From an uncultured Verrucomicrobiota bacterium (GTDB taxonomy: Bacteria > Verrucomicrobiota > Verrucomicrobiia > Limisphaerales > UBA9464): a stretch of 64,000 nt of DNA. Numbering within the stretch: position 1 is the first letter of the stretch; the number at the start of each line of letters is the position of its first letter. The translations under genes were made by a program, and so were the position numbers. Of this stretch, positions 36,647-44,525 are shown in pieces. Location of the stretch: contig CAIVQH010000019.1 of the NCBI GenBank assembly GCA_903907995.1, forward strand, positions 62,001 to 126,000, read 5' to 3'. Under the pieces are notes generated by a model that was not told where the DNA came from, did not search any database, and worked only from the letters and a program-made list of their open reading frames with translations.

Positions 36647-38068
36647 ATGAACCTGCCCGGACTCTTCCTCGCCGATCTGCCGCCCGAAGCGGTGCTCACC
36701 CCGGCGCTCGTGCGCGACGCGGCCATCGCGATCAAGCGCAACCGCGCGCGCTGGCTCGCGCAGCGGACCACGCAGGAGCTCGTGGAGATGGTCGCCTACA
36801 CGGCTGAACGCTGGCTCGATCCGGCCAATCACTTTCGCAAGCTGGCCCTGGCGCGCGGACCGGCCGAGACGGGCTTCGGCGCGGCCACACTAGCCCGGGG
36901 CCTGGATGGCTTTTTCCGCGGCCTGACGGTTGAGAATCTGCAGGCACTGCTCGTGCAGGACCTTGGCGAGGTCCGTCGGCTCGATGAATTCACCGCGCCG
37001 CTGCCGGAGCTGCGCGCCGGCCGGCTCGCCCTGGTGCGCGGGCCGGAACTGCTGGCGCACATCGCCGCCGGCAACCTTCCGAATTCCACCCTCATGTCGA
37101 TGGTGCTGGGGCTGCTGCTGAAATCCGCGCAGTTCGTGAAATGCGGGCACGGGGCGAAGTTCATCCCTTGGCTCTTTGCGCATTCGCTCGCCGATCTGGA
37201 ACCCAAGCTGGGGGGCTGCCTTGAACTGGCCAACTGGCCTGGCGGCACGCTGGAGCTGGAGGCCGCGCTCTTCGCCGAGGCCGACTGCGTGACGGCGCAG
37301 GGCAGCGACGAGACTCTGACGGAACTGCGCCAGCGGGTGCCCGGACGGTCGCGCTTCGTCGGCTACGGGCACCGGCTCAGCTTCGGCTTTGTCGGCGCGG
37401 AAATGCTCTCGAGCTACATGGCCCGCAAGGTCGCCGAGCGCGCCGCGGCGGATGTGACGGCGTGGAACCAGCTCGGTTGCCTGTCGCCGCACATCTTCTA
37501 CGTCGAGGACACGGGCGCGACTTCGGCCGAGGGTTTTTCGGAGTTGCTGGCGACGGCGCTCGCCGAGCGTGAGCAGGCCGAACCGCGCGGCGAGCTTTCT
37601 CCGGAGGAGGCCGCGCTGATCGCCAGCCGGCGTTCACTCCACGAGCTGCGCTCTGCGCGCCATGCGGCGGCCCAGGAGGAGGCGGTCACGACGCCGCGCG
37701 GGGCCTTCTTCGAGACGCCCAATCCGGGCACGAAGGTCTGGGCCAGCGACGGCTCAACGGCATGGACGGTCGTGTTTGAAGCCGACCCGCGCTTCCATCT
37801 TTCGTGCCTGAACCGCTTCGTGTACGTGAAGCCCTGCCGCACCCTCGCCGAGGCGCTGCACCATGCCGACACGCAGCACGGCCGCGTGAGCACGGTGGGC
37901 CTCGGCGTCACCGAAGGCCGGGCGGCCGGTCTCGCCCTGCAACTCGCGCACTGGGGCGTCCCCCGCGTCTGTCCGCTTGGCAAGATGCAGGAACCGCCCG
38001 TCGGCTGGCGTCACGACGGCCGCCCCGCCCTCGGCGAACTCGTCACCTGGACCGACTTCGAAACCTGA
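36647..38068 (+). CDS. LuxC-like acyl-CoA reductase
   Basis: 473 residues of the LuxC / aldehyde-dehydrogenase-related family, which reduces activated acyl groups to aldehydes with NADPH. The catalytic cysteine is C278 in WNQLGCLSPHIFYVED. The nucleotide-binding segment includes HIAAGNLPNSTLMSMVLGLLL, and FVGYGHRLSFGFVG lies before the active site. It follows the LuxE-like gene closely; an in-frame TTG at 36638 is a possible earlier start. The product may feed fatty alcohol, wax or lipid pathways; this is inference. Confidence 0.88.
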   Translation: MNLPGLFLADLPPEAVLTPALVRDAAIAIKRNRARWLAQRTTQELVEMVAYTAERWLDPANHFRKLALARGPAETGFGAATLARGLDGFFRGLTVENLQALLVQDLGEVRRLDEFTAPLPELRAGRLALVRGPELLAHIAAGNLPNSTLMSMVLGLLLKSAQFVKCGHGAKFIPWLFAHSLADLEPKLGGCLELANWPGGTLELEAALFAEADCVTAQGSDETLTELRQRVPGRSRFVGYGHRLSFGFVGAEMLSSYMARKVAERAAADVTAWNQLGCLSPHIFYVEDTGATSAEGFSELLATALAEREQAEPRGELSPEEAALIASRRSLHELRSARHAAAQEEAVTTPRGAFFETPNPGTKVWASDGSTAWTVVFEADPRFHLSCLNRFVYVKPCRTLAEALHHADTQHGRVSTVGLGVTEGRAAGLALQLAHWGVPRVCPLGKMQEPPVGWRHDGRPALGELVTWTDFET

Positions 38069-38079
38069 ACCGATACCGG

Positions 38080-38107
38080 ACCCGGGACCTTGGACCCGGA
38101 ACCCGGG
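38080..38107. repeat. Heptanucleotide tandem array (ACCCGGG type)
   Basis: Four 7-nt units ACCCGGG, ACCTTGG, ACCCGGA, ACCCGGG between the LuxC-like gene and queD. This GC-rich example shows that the 7-base period does not depend on AT content. Confidence 0.8.
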
Positions 38108-38119
38108 ACTTTTTAAAAC

Positions 38120-38476
38120 ATGGAATTACGCAAAAGCTTTCAGTTTGAAGCCGCCCACCGCCTGCCGCAGGTGCCACCGGGTCACAAATGCGCCCGCCTG
38201 CATGGCCACAGCTTCATCATCGAGCTGGTGCTGGAAGGCCCGCTCGACCCGCACTTCGGCTGGGTGATGGACTACGCCGACATCAAGAAGATCTTCCGGC
38301 CACTCTACGAGCAGCTTGACCACAACTATCTCAACGAGCTGCCCGGCCTGGAAAATCCCACGAGCGAAAACGTCGCCCGCTGGATCTGGACCCGCCTGAA
38401 GCCGCTGCTGCCTTTGCTAAAGGAAATCGTGATCGCCGAGACGTGTTCCTCGAAGTGCGTGTATCGGGGCGACTAG
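38120..38476 (+). CDS. queD: 6-carboxytetrahydropterin synthase
   Basis: The second step of queuosine/7-deazaguanine synthesis, forming carboxytetrahydropterin from dihydroneopterin triphosphate. The 118-residue protein has the zinc ligands FEAAHRLPQ and LHGHSF, the catalytic Cys in GHKCARLHGH, and the ending IVIAETCSSKCVYRG. The DYADIKKIF region matches QueD/PTPS proteins. No other que genes are near. The length and start fit the family. Confidence 0.92.
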   Translation: MELRKSFQFEAAHRLPQVPPGHKCARLHGHSFIIELVLEGPLDPHFGWVMDYADIKKIFRPLYEQLDHNYLNELPGLENPTSENVARWIWTRLKPLLPLLKEIVIAETCSSKCVYRGD

Positions 38477-38479
38477 GGA

Positions 38480-38514
38480 AATTGCGAGGTGCGAATTGCG
38501 AATTACGAATGAAG
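38480..38514. repeat. Heptanucleotide tandem array (AATTGCG type)
   Basis: Five 7-nt units AATTGCG, AGGTGCG, AATTGCG, AATTACG, AATGAAG, starting four bases after the queD stop. Confidence 0.85.
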
Positions 38515-38565
38515 AGAGAGACCCCCTGAAGAAGGGATGATGAATGGGAAGAGGCCGATTCCCAA

Positions 38566-38666
38566 GTAGGACGGGTGGCCCGCCCGTCTTCTATCTTTTT
38601 TCCCCGTGCGGCATTCGGTTGACCCACCAACACAAATATGGAAGACGGGCGAGCCACCCGTCCTAC
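38566..38666. repeat. Paired REP element (family 1), 101 bp, intergenic copy
   Basis: Arm one is GTAGGACGGGTGGCCCGCCC then GTCTTC; arm two is its inverted copy GAAGACGGGCGAGCCACCCG then TCCTAC. Each arm folds into a hairpin. The total length equals that of the copy inside the SNF2 gene at 60814. Confidence 0.88.
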
Positions 38667-38804
38667 TACGGATTGGCCCACTGTCCGGTCAAGGCGGCAA
38701 TGGTATTTCTGTCCCTCCTTTGTTTCTTCGCGTCTTGGTTGTTCATCCTTCCTGCTGCTGCGTCGCGCTTGCCCGCGTGAGCGATCCCGCCGCAGACTCC
38801 GCCC

Positions 38805-39737
38805 ATGAAGACACGTCCGCTCGGCAAGACCGGGCTTCAGCTGCCCGTCCTGGGTTTTGGTGCAAGCTCCCTCGGGGCCGAGTTTCGCAATGTGACCCTG
38901 GATGAGGTCGTGCGTTCGGTGCAGATCGCCCTGAACTGCGGGCTGAACTTCATCGACACGTCGCCGTTTTACGGTCGCGGCATGAGCGAGGTGCTCTTGG
39001 GCGTCGCCCTACAGGATGTTCCGCGCGACCGTTACACGATCTGCACGAAGCTCGGTCGCTATGATCTCGCGCACTTCGACTTCTCCGCCAGACGCGTGGC
39101 CGAGAGCATTGATGTCTCGCTGCACCGGCTGCGCTGCGGTCATCTCGACATCGTGCTGTGCCACGACATCGAGTTTGTGCCGATGCAGCAGATCGTGGAC
39201 GAGACGCTGCCTGCCCTGCGCAAGGCGCAGCAGGCCGGGAAGGTGCGCTTCATCGGCTTCAGCGGCTATCCGCAGAAGATCTTCCGCTACATCTGCGACC
39301 AGACCGACGTGGACTGCGCGCTGAGCTACAACCAGTACACCCTCCAGAACACCCGCTTCGCCGACGAGACCGTGCCCTACCTCAAAGCCCGGGGCGTGGG
39401 CGCGATCAATGCCGGTCCGTTCAGCGCCCGCCTGCTCACGAACGCGCCGCTGCCGGCCTGGCTCAAGGAGCCGGAAGCCGTGAAGGCCGCCGCCCGCGCC
39501 GCCGCCTTGGCCTGTGCGAAACGCGGCTCCGACATCGCCAAGCTGGCGCTCCAGTTCAGCATCGCCAACCCCGACATCACCACGACCATCGCCGGCAGCG
39601 CGAATCCCGATAACATCCGCAACTGGGCCAAGTGGGTGGCCGAACCGATCGACCAGTCACTGCTCGCCGAGGTGCAGGCTATCTTCGCCCCGGTGAAGAA
39701 TCTTGGGCATACCGAGGGCTTAGCGGAAAACAATTGA
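38805..39737 (+). CDS. Aldo/keto reductase, L-galactose/L-fucose dehydrogenase-like
   Basis: A 310-residue (beta/alpha)8 NAD(P)H oxidoreductase. The catalytic tetrad is visible: Asp and Tyr in NFIDTSPFYGRGMSE, Lys in YTICTKLGRY, His in IVLCHDIEF. The cofactor site includes ITTTIAGSANPDNIRN. Overall wording (LNFIDTSPFYG, ILS-type CALSYNQYTLQNT) resembles L-galactose and L-fucose dehydrogenases, which oxidise sugars to lactones. The exact sugar is unproven. It ends only five bases before the next gene. Confidence 0.87.
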   Translation: MKTRPLGKTGLQLPVLGFGASSLGAEFRNVTLDEVVRSVQIALNCGLNFIDTSPFYGRGMSEVLLGVALQDVPRDRYTICTKLGRYDLAHFDFSARRVAESIDVSLHRLRCGHLDIVLCHDIEFVPMQQIVDETLPALRKAQQAGKVRFIGFSGYPQKIFRYICDQTDVDCALSYNQYTLQNTRFADETVPYLKARGVGAINAGPFSARLLTNAPLPAWLKEPEAVKAAARAAALACAKRGSDIAKLALQFSIANPDITTTIAGSANPDNIRNWAKWVAEPIDQSLLAEVQAIFAPVKNLGHTEGLAENN

Positions 39738-39741
39738 GAAC

Positions 39742-40413
39742 ATGGGCCGGTCAATCCAGCAGGTTGATTTTGCGGAGTGGCTGGATTTTCTGTTCGACCA
39801 TTCCGTGACCGAACCGGCCTGGCACTGGTCCACAGAGGTGGACGAATGGAACGGCAGCCCCGCCGAAACCCTGTCGCATCTGACCCGGACCTTTCGTGAA
39901 TCCGGCACGGCGTTGGCGAAATACAGCGACGCCCAGCTCAAGCAGGGCTTCTGGTATCTCGCGGATGCTGGCTGTTCCAACATCGCCTGCAGTCTGGATG
40001 ATAGGAGCGCTCCCGAAGTGGCGCGCCTCGAAGCCATCGAAAGCATCGGTGACCTCTTTGAGCACTGCTTCGCGCGTCGCTGCTCGGATCATCTGTCGCA
40101 TCTTGACGAGCCCGGTGCCAATTCCCTCAACGACATCTGTTATATGTGGTGGGATGTGCTACCCATCTGCGGCCAGCCGGAAGACCCCGCCAGAAAGCGG
40201 ACCGACGCGGCCGTTCTCCAAATCTTGGAGCGCACGTTGCAACTCGATTCAGAGGCCTGGCGCGAAAGCGCATTGCATGGTCTGGGCCACTGGCAACGTC
40301 ACTATCCCCAGGAGGTGGAACGCATCATCCATCACTTCATCTGGAGCCACCGGCAGATCCGGGCCCCCTTACGCAACTACGCCTATGCCGCCCGGCACGG
40401 CGATTTGCTTTGA
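39742..40413 (+). CDS. Hypothetical protein, helical-repeat-like
   Basis: 223 residues, no signal peptide or membrane helix. Rich in Trp, His and Glu; segments such as ARLEAIESIGDLFEHCFARRC and ESALHGLGHWQRHYPQEVE look like short helical (HEAT-like) repeats. I do not recognise a family. It follows the aldo/keto reductase at five bases and may be co-transcribed. Confidence 0.72.
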   Translation: MGRSIQQVDFAEWLDFLFDHSVTEPAWHWSTEVDEWNGSPAETLSHLTRTFRESGTALAKYSDAQLKQGFWYLADAGCSNIACSLDDRSAPEVARLEAIESIGDLFEHCFARRCSDHLSHLDEPGANSLNDICYMWWDVLPICGQPEDPARKRTDAAVLQILERTLQLDSEAWRESALHGLGHWQRHYPQEVERIIHHFIWSHRQIRAPLRNYAYAARHGDLL

Positions 40414-40448
40414 CCGCCATCCTATTGTGAAAGGACCGCTGGCCCGCC

Positions 40449-41852
40449 TCAGCGTTCGACCACGAAGAGGTACTCGTAATCGACCTTCCGCTGCTCTTCG
40501 CCTTCCGGAACGATGCTTTCCAGGCGAAAGATCGCGTACCCGGCTTTTAGCCGTTTGAAACGCAGCGGCTCGCCGGTGAATGGATCGCTTGGAAGCTGGG
40601 CCAGATAATCCGGCACAAGGCTGTCCAAGGGTCGCGGCAGCTCGCCGTCATGCGCGTTCCGGTAGCGTTCTATCGCCAGGGCCAGTGCGGCCCCGCGCAG
40701 GTGGGCCAGGCTGGAGATGTCCTTGGGAGCGATTTCGGCGAGCGAGGGCAGGAGCATTCCGGCGAGAATTTTGTTCCGGTTCCAAAAGACACTCCGTCGA
40801 GAAGGGCGGGGTTTTTGCACGCCGGCAAACGGGGCCATTGCCGCCCCCATTAGGGACCGGCGATCGGTCGTGGGTGACTGTGAGGCGTGGTAAAGGGCCG
40901 CCTGTGTTTCGACCAGTGTGCGGTAATTCGCGCTTTGAAAGGCGAGCGGTTCGACCAGCAAGCCGCCCAGCAGATCCAGAGGCTTTTCCGGGGCGTCAGG
41001 ATCCCAGGTGGCATCGCCACCCAGATGATCGATGTAACGAAAGATCTGCCAGGGCTTCACCTCATAATACTCGCGCGCATTGCTCACGTCGCCGACGATG
41101 GCGCAGGAAAACTCATCGGGCTGCCAGATGTGGGAGAGCCGTCCTTCGAGATCCGCCAGTTGGGCGTTAGCCAAGGGACGGGCGGTCAGCAGGTGCTCCG
41201 TCGCCCGCAGGGCGATGGCGCGCAGGTGAAATCGCACCGTCAGCGAAACGCCCGCCGGCTCATTTTTCAGGGTCGCTTCCAGACGCAGCAGGTCGGTGAT
41301 CGACTGGATTGCCTCAGGAGTATCCGTGGCCACCATGGCCTCCAACTCCAGCAGGCGGCCCAAACTGACGAGGCGGGCCAGATGCGGCAGTTGCGTCTGC
41401 CAGCCGTTGGTCAGATTGATCGGATAGCGGCATTGGGGCCGCTGTAACGCCTCCCGCAGGAGCCGGAGCGCCTCGGTGTTCTCGGCCAGGCAGGCTCGGA
41501 CGGCTGCGGCCTGCGCCGACGTAAGCCCGTTCGTCCGGTTTGGCAGCTTTCCCTTCCCGATCAAAGGCAGGTTAGGGTTGTTGGTGTCTGACACGACCAG
41601 CCTGGCAAAGGCATTGGTGAGCAGTGTCGCGGCGTTTTCGCCCGCCGGCACCGCGGTGTAATAGGCGTCCAGCTCGGCCGGCGTGGTGGGACAGCCGGCG
41701 GCTTTGAAGGTGGCCAAGTGGCCTTGAATCTCCCGATGAAGCCGCCAGCGCCACGAGCAATACCCCACGACCAGCGTGCCAAAGATGATGGCCATCACCC
41801 GGAGGTAGGGAAACTGTCGGCCCGGCTTCGGAAGGGGTGGCGGTGATTGCAC
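40449..41852 (-). CDS. Hypothetical membrane-anchored protein with pseudopilin-like C-terminus
   Basis: 467 residues. One N-terminal membrane helix (VMAIIFGTLVVGYCSWRW) after a proline-rich start, then a large helical domain of no known family. The last 85 residues (ALAIERYRNAHDGELPRPLD, DYLAQLPSDPFTGEPLRFKR) resemble the C-terminal region seen in many planctomycete and verrucomicrobial pseudopilin-like proteins (AIERYRxxxGxYPxxLxxLVPxYLxxLPxDPFxGxPLxY). Function unknown. Confidence 0.72.
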   Translation of the reverse strand: MQSPPPLPKPGRQFPYLRVMAIIFGTLVVGYCSWRWRLHREIQGHLATFKAAGCPTTPAELDAYYTAVPAGENAATLLTNAFARLVVSDTNNPNLPLIGKGKLPNRTNGLTSAQAAAVRACLAENTEALRLLREALQRPQCRYPINLTNGWQTQLPHLARLVSLGRLLELEAMVATDTPEAIQSITDLLRLEATLKNEPAGVSLTVRFHLRAIALRATEHLLTARPLANAQLADLEGRLSHIWQPDEFSCAIVGDVSNAREYYEVKPWQIFRYIDHLGGDATWDPDAPEKPLDLLGGLLVEPLAFQSANYRTLVETQAALYHASQSPTTDRRSLMGAAMAPFAGVQKPRPSRRSVFWNRNKILAGMLLPSLAEIAPKDISSLAHLRGAALALAIERYRNAHDGELPRPLDSLVPDYLAQLPSDPFTGEPLRFKRLKAGYAIFRLESIVPEGEEQRKVDYEYLFVVER

Positions 41853-41873
41853 GACGCGATACTCGGCAAAAAA

Positions 41874-41901
41874 AGGATGAAGGATGAAGTATGAATTATG
41901 A
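41874..41901. repeat. Heptanucleotide tandem array (AGGATGA type)
   Basis: Four 7-nt units AGGATGA, AGGATGA, AGTATGA, ATTATGA, 22 bases upstream of the minus-strand gene start. Confidence 0.85.
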
Positions 41902-41999
41902 AGGGGGCGGGATACGGAGGAGCCCCTGCGTTGTCCGATGGCATAGCTTGATCAGGGGCTGGCTTTCCCAGCCGCAACTGGTTTCACTTTCGCCTTCCG

Positions 42000-43034
42000 A
42001 TGAAAGCCATCCAGCTCGCCCAACCGGGCTCACTTCAGGTCATCCAGATTGCGGAGCCGGCCGCGCCCGGTCCGGGCGAGGCGCTCGTGCGCGTGCATCG
42101 TGTGGGCATCTGCGGCACCGATTACGGCGGCTATCTCGGCAAGATGCCGTTCTTCAGCTACCCGCGCATTCCGGGACATGAGCTGGGCGTGGAAGTCATC
42201 GCGGTCGGCGAGGGCGTGACGTCGGTCGCGCCGGGTGACCGCTGCTCGGTGGAGCCCTATCTCAATTGTCAGAAATGCTATTCCTGCCGGTGTGGTCACA
42301 CCAACTGCTGCGAGCACAACCAGACCTTAGGTGTGATGTGCGATGGCGGCCTCGCGGAGCGCTATCTGCTGCCCGCCCGTAAGCTGCACGTTTCGCGCAA
42401 GCTCTCTTATGACCAGCTCGCCTTGGTGGAGACGCTGGCTATCGGCTGCCATGCGGTAAACCGCGGCAATCCGAGTGCGGGCGAGCACATCCTCGTGATC
42501 GGGGCCGGCCCGATCGGGCTGTCGGCGATCGAGTTCGCGCGCATCAGCGGTGCCAGGACCATTGTGATGGACGTGAATGCCGCCCGGCTCGCCTTCGTGC
42601 GGCAGAATCTCGGCGTCGCCGACACCATCCAGCTCATGCCCGGCGAGGAGGCGGCGGCTCTCGTCCAGCTCGGCACGATTACGAACGGCCAGATGGCGGA
42701 CGTGGTGATCGACGCCACCGGCAGCAACAAGAGCATGGCAGCCGCCCTGGCCTACTGCGCTTTCGGTGGACGGCTGGTGTACGTGGGCATCACGCAGGCA
42801 GAGATCACCTTCCCACACGCTCCGCTGCTGCACCGCCGGGAACTGACCATCATGGCCTCGCGCAACGCGCTGGCACCGGATTTCACCCGCATCATCGGCC
42901 TTATCGAAGCGGGCCAGATCAATACCGTGCCGTGGCTGACGCACCGTGCCGCGTTTGATGCCGTGCCGGAAGTTTTTCCCACTTGGCTGAAGCCGGAGAG
43001 CGGGGTCATCAAGGCCGTGGTGGAAGTGGCGTGA
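42000..43034 (+). CDS. Zinc-binding medium-chain alcohol dehydrogenase
   Basis: 344 residues of the MDR family. Catalytic zinc: Cys in VGICGTDYGGY and His-Glu in GHELGVEV. Structural zinc: four Cys in CQKCYSCRCGHTNCCE. Rossmann NAD site: LVIGAGPIGLSAIEFAR with VMDVNAAR. Substrate-contact region: VETLAIGCHAVNRG. Relatives act on sugar acids or polyols such as galactonate, fuconate or sorbitol. It may belong with the aldo/keto reductase upstream in oxidative sugar degradation, but three kb separate them. Confidence 0.9.
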   Translation: MKAIQLAQPGSLQVIQIAEPAAPGPGEALVRVHRVGICGTDYGGYLGKMPFFSYPRIPGHELGVEVIAVGEGVTSVAPGDRCSVEPYLNCQKCYSCRCGHTNCCEHNQTLGVMCDGGLAERYLLPARKLHVSRKLSYDQLALVETLAIGCHAVNRGNPSAGEHILVIGAGPIGLSAIEFARISGARTIVMDVNAARLAFVRQNLGVADTIQLMPGEEAAALVQLGTITNGQMADVVIDATGSNKSMAAALAYCAFGGRLVYVGITQAEITFPHAPLLHRRELTIMASRNALAPDFTRIIGLIEAGQINTVPWLTHRAAFDAVPEVFPTWLKPESGVIKAVVEVA

Positions 43035-43039
43035 AGAGG

Positions 43040-43114
43040 AGTTACGAGTTACGAGTTTCAAAACGACTGCTCCCTGCCACTCGTCCTTCGAAATTCGAAA
43101 TTCGAAATTCCTTC
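43040..43114. repeat. Two heptanucleotide arrays (AGTTACG and TTCGAAA types)
   Basis: AGTTACG, AGTTACG, AGTTTCA at 43040-43060, then TTCGAAA three times and TTCCTTC at 43087-43114. They fill almost the whole gap between the convergent ADH and DUF1080 genes, whose stop lies at 43118. Confidence 0.9.
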
Positions 43115-43117
43115 CCC

Positions 43118-44248
43118 TCAGTTGGCCTCGCGCAGGAGCAGGTTGGCCCATTCGACTTTTTTGCCGGTGCTCTGAAGGGACAGCGGACCGTGTGCCGGTT
43201 TTCCCGAAATGGTCACGTTGGTCAGGATCGGTTGGCCGTTCAGGGTGACGTACACCGTCTTGCCGAGCACCGAGAGCCGGAGCCGGTTCCATTCGCCCGC
43301 CTTTTTCTCGGCCGGAGCAGGGGAAGGCAGGGCTTTTGCCAGCGCGTCGCCGAGACGCGTGCCCACCAACTGTCGCCAGTCGCCCGGATTGGCCGGGTCG
43401 CTCCAGCGGAAATCGGCGGAAAGGATGAAGTTGCCGATCTCCTCCTGGGAGATCAGGGCCGGCCCGGCACCGTCGTGAGCCAGCGTCCAGTCGTGTACCA
43501 ACCAGTGCTGGCTGATTTCCGGCGTGACCTTCCAGCCGCTCAGATCCACGCCGGTGTAGATCGGGTAAAACGGTTCGGGCGGCACCGCGATGTCCTGCGA
43601 AAGCAGCCCCACCTTGGTCGGGATTTCCTTCACCTGCAGGTTGCGGAATTCGGCCGGAGAACCTTCCGATTCTAGCCCAATGTAGCCCTTGCGCGGGGTC
43701 GCCTGATGTCCGCGCGTAACGATCTTGCCATTCACGGCCAGGGAGATGTCGCCGTCGATGCACTCGACGCGGTAGTGATTCCACTCCGGCGAGGGCTTCA
43801 TGCGCTTCTCCGTGGGAAACGCGCGGACACCGCCCTTGCGGCCATTCTCCGGCACCATCTTCGCGCCGTGGATGGGGAAGACGTCGCCATCCGAGGTGAA
43901 CCAGTCGCCTTCCTGGCCATCGAGCACCTGCACCTCGACCGCACGCACAAAGGGCTGCCCGACCGCCGGAATCGGATCGGCCCAGACGTAGATGCCGGAG
44001 TTGCCCTTGGGCTTGAGATGCCGCCAATCCGCCTCCAACACGAAATTCTGGTACATCTTTTCCGTGCGCAGGATGCCGGTGGGCACGCCGGTGCAGTGGA
44101 TAAGCCCGTTGGTGACCGTGAACGTGTTGGGCGCGCAGTTGATGTTCACCCAGCCGGTGAGGTCGTGGCCGTTGAAGAGCGGCTTGAATCCCTCCTCGGC
44201 GAGGGCGGCGGAAACAAGGAGCAACGACGCAGCGGCGACAAGTTTCAT
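43118..44248 (-). CDS. Secreted protein with two DUF1080 domains
   Basis: 376 residues. A short signal peptide (MKLVAAASLLLVSAALA) precedes a first DUF1080 domain (FKPLFNGHDLTGWVNI, TNGLIHCTGVPTGILRT, NSGIYVWADPIP, and GYIGLESEGSPAEFRNLQV) and a shorter second jelly-roll part (PIYTGVDLSGWKV, ALISQEEIGNFILSADF, GPLSLQSTGKKVEWANLLL). Members may act on 3-keto-glycosides or simply bind glycans. The two domains look like an internal duplication. Confidence 0.88.
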   Translation of the reverse strand: MKLVAAASLLLVSAALAEEGFKPLFNGHDLTGWVNINCAPNTFTVTNGLIHCTGVPTGILRTEKMYQNFVLEADWRHLKPKGNSGIYVWADPIPAVGQPFVRAVEVQVLDGQEGDWFTSDGDVFPIHGAKMVPENGRKGGVRAFPTEKRMKPSPEWNHYRVECIDGDISLAVNGKIVTRGHQATPRKGYIGLESEGSPAEFRNLQVKEIPTKVGLLSQDIAVPPEPFYPIYTGVDLSGWKVTPEISQHWLVHDWTLAHDGAGPALISQEEIGNFILSADFRWSDPANPGDWRQLVGTRLGDALAKALPSPAPAEKKAGEWNRLRLSVLGKTVYVTLNGQPILTNVTISGKPAHGPLSLQSTGKKVEWANLLLREAN

Positions 44249-44288
44249 GGCGGGAGGATGTGGGGAGTCTGTGGGCTAGGCAACATCC

Positions 44289-44330
44289 AGTGACGAGTAA
44301 TCAGTGGTCAGTGATCAGTCATCAGTAAAG
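44289..44330. repeat. Heptanucleotide tandem array (AGTNNTC type)
   Basis: Six 7-nt units AGTGACG, AGTAATC, AGTGGTC, AGTGATC, AGTCATC, AGTAAAG. This is the longest array, in the 277-base gap between the divergent DUF1080 and RCC1 genes; no other element is recognised there. Confidence 0.9.
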
Positions 44331-44525
44331 AGGTGGAGTACCCCACGTCGTAACTTCCTATGGGCCGTGCAAGCAAGGGTTTCCGCATGGCAACGCAGTC
44401 ATTCATGAGCGGATTAACGCATGGTGGAGCGAGTCCCGTCGGTTGCGGCAGACAGGATTGTTACAGTCGGGTAACGGCGCGCTTTATTACTCGACGGAAC
44501 GGGCCGGCCAAAGTGTGGTAAACCC

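Larger units (their letters stand above)
38477..38804. other. 328-base intergenic region holding repeats
   Basis: It contains a heptanucleotide array just after queD and a complete paired REP element. From 38667 to 38804 I see no gene, RNA or clear promoter. Confidence 0.7.

Noticed and set aside
42327-44027. Long minus-strand reading frame of 566 codons across ADH and DUF1080
   Set aside because: It overlaps two well-supported genes in another frame and shows no domain of its own.
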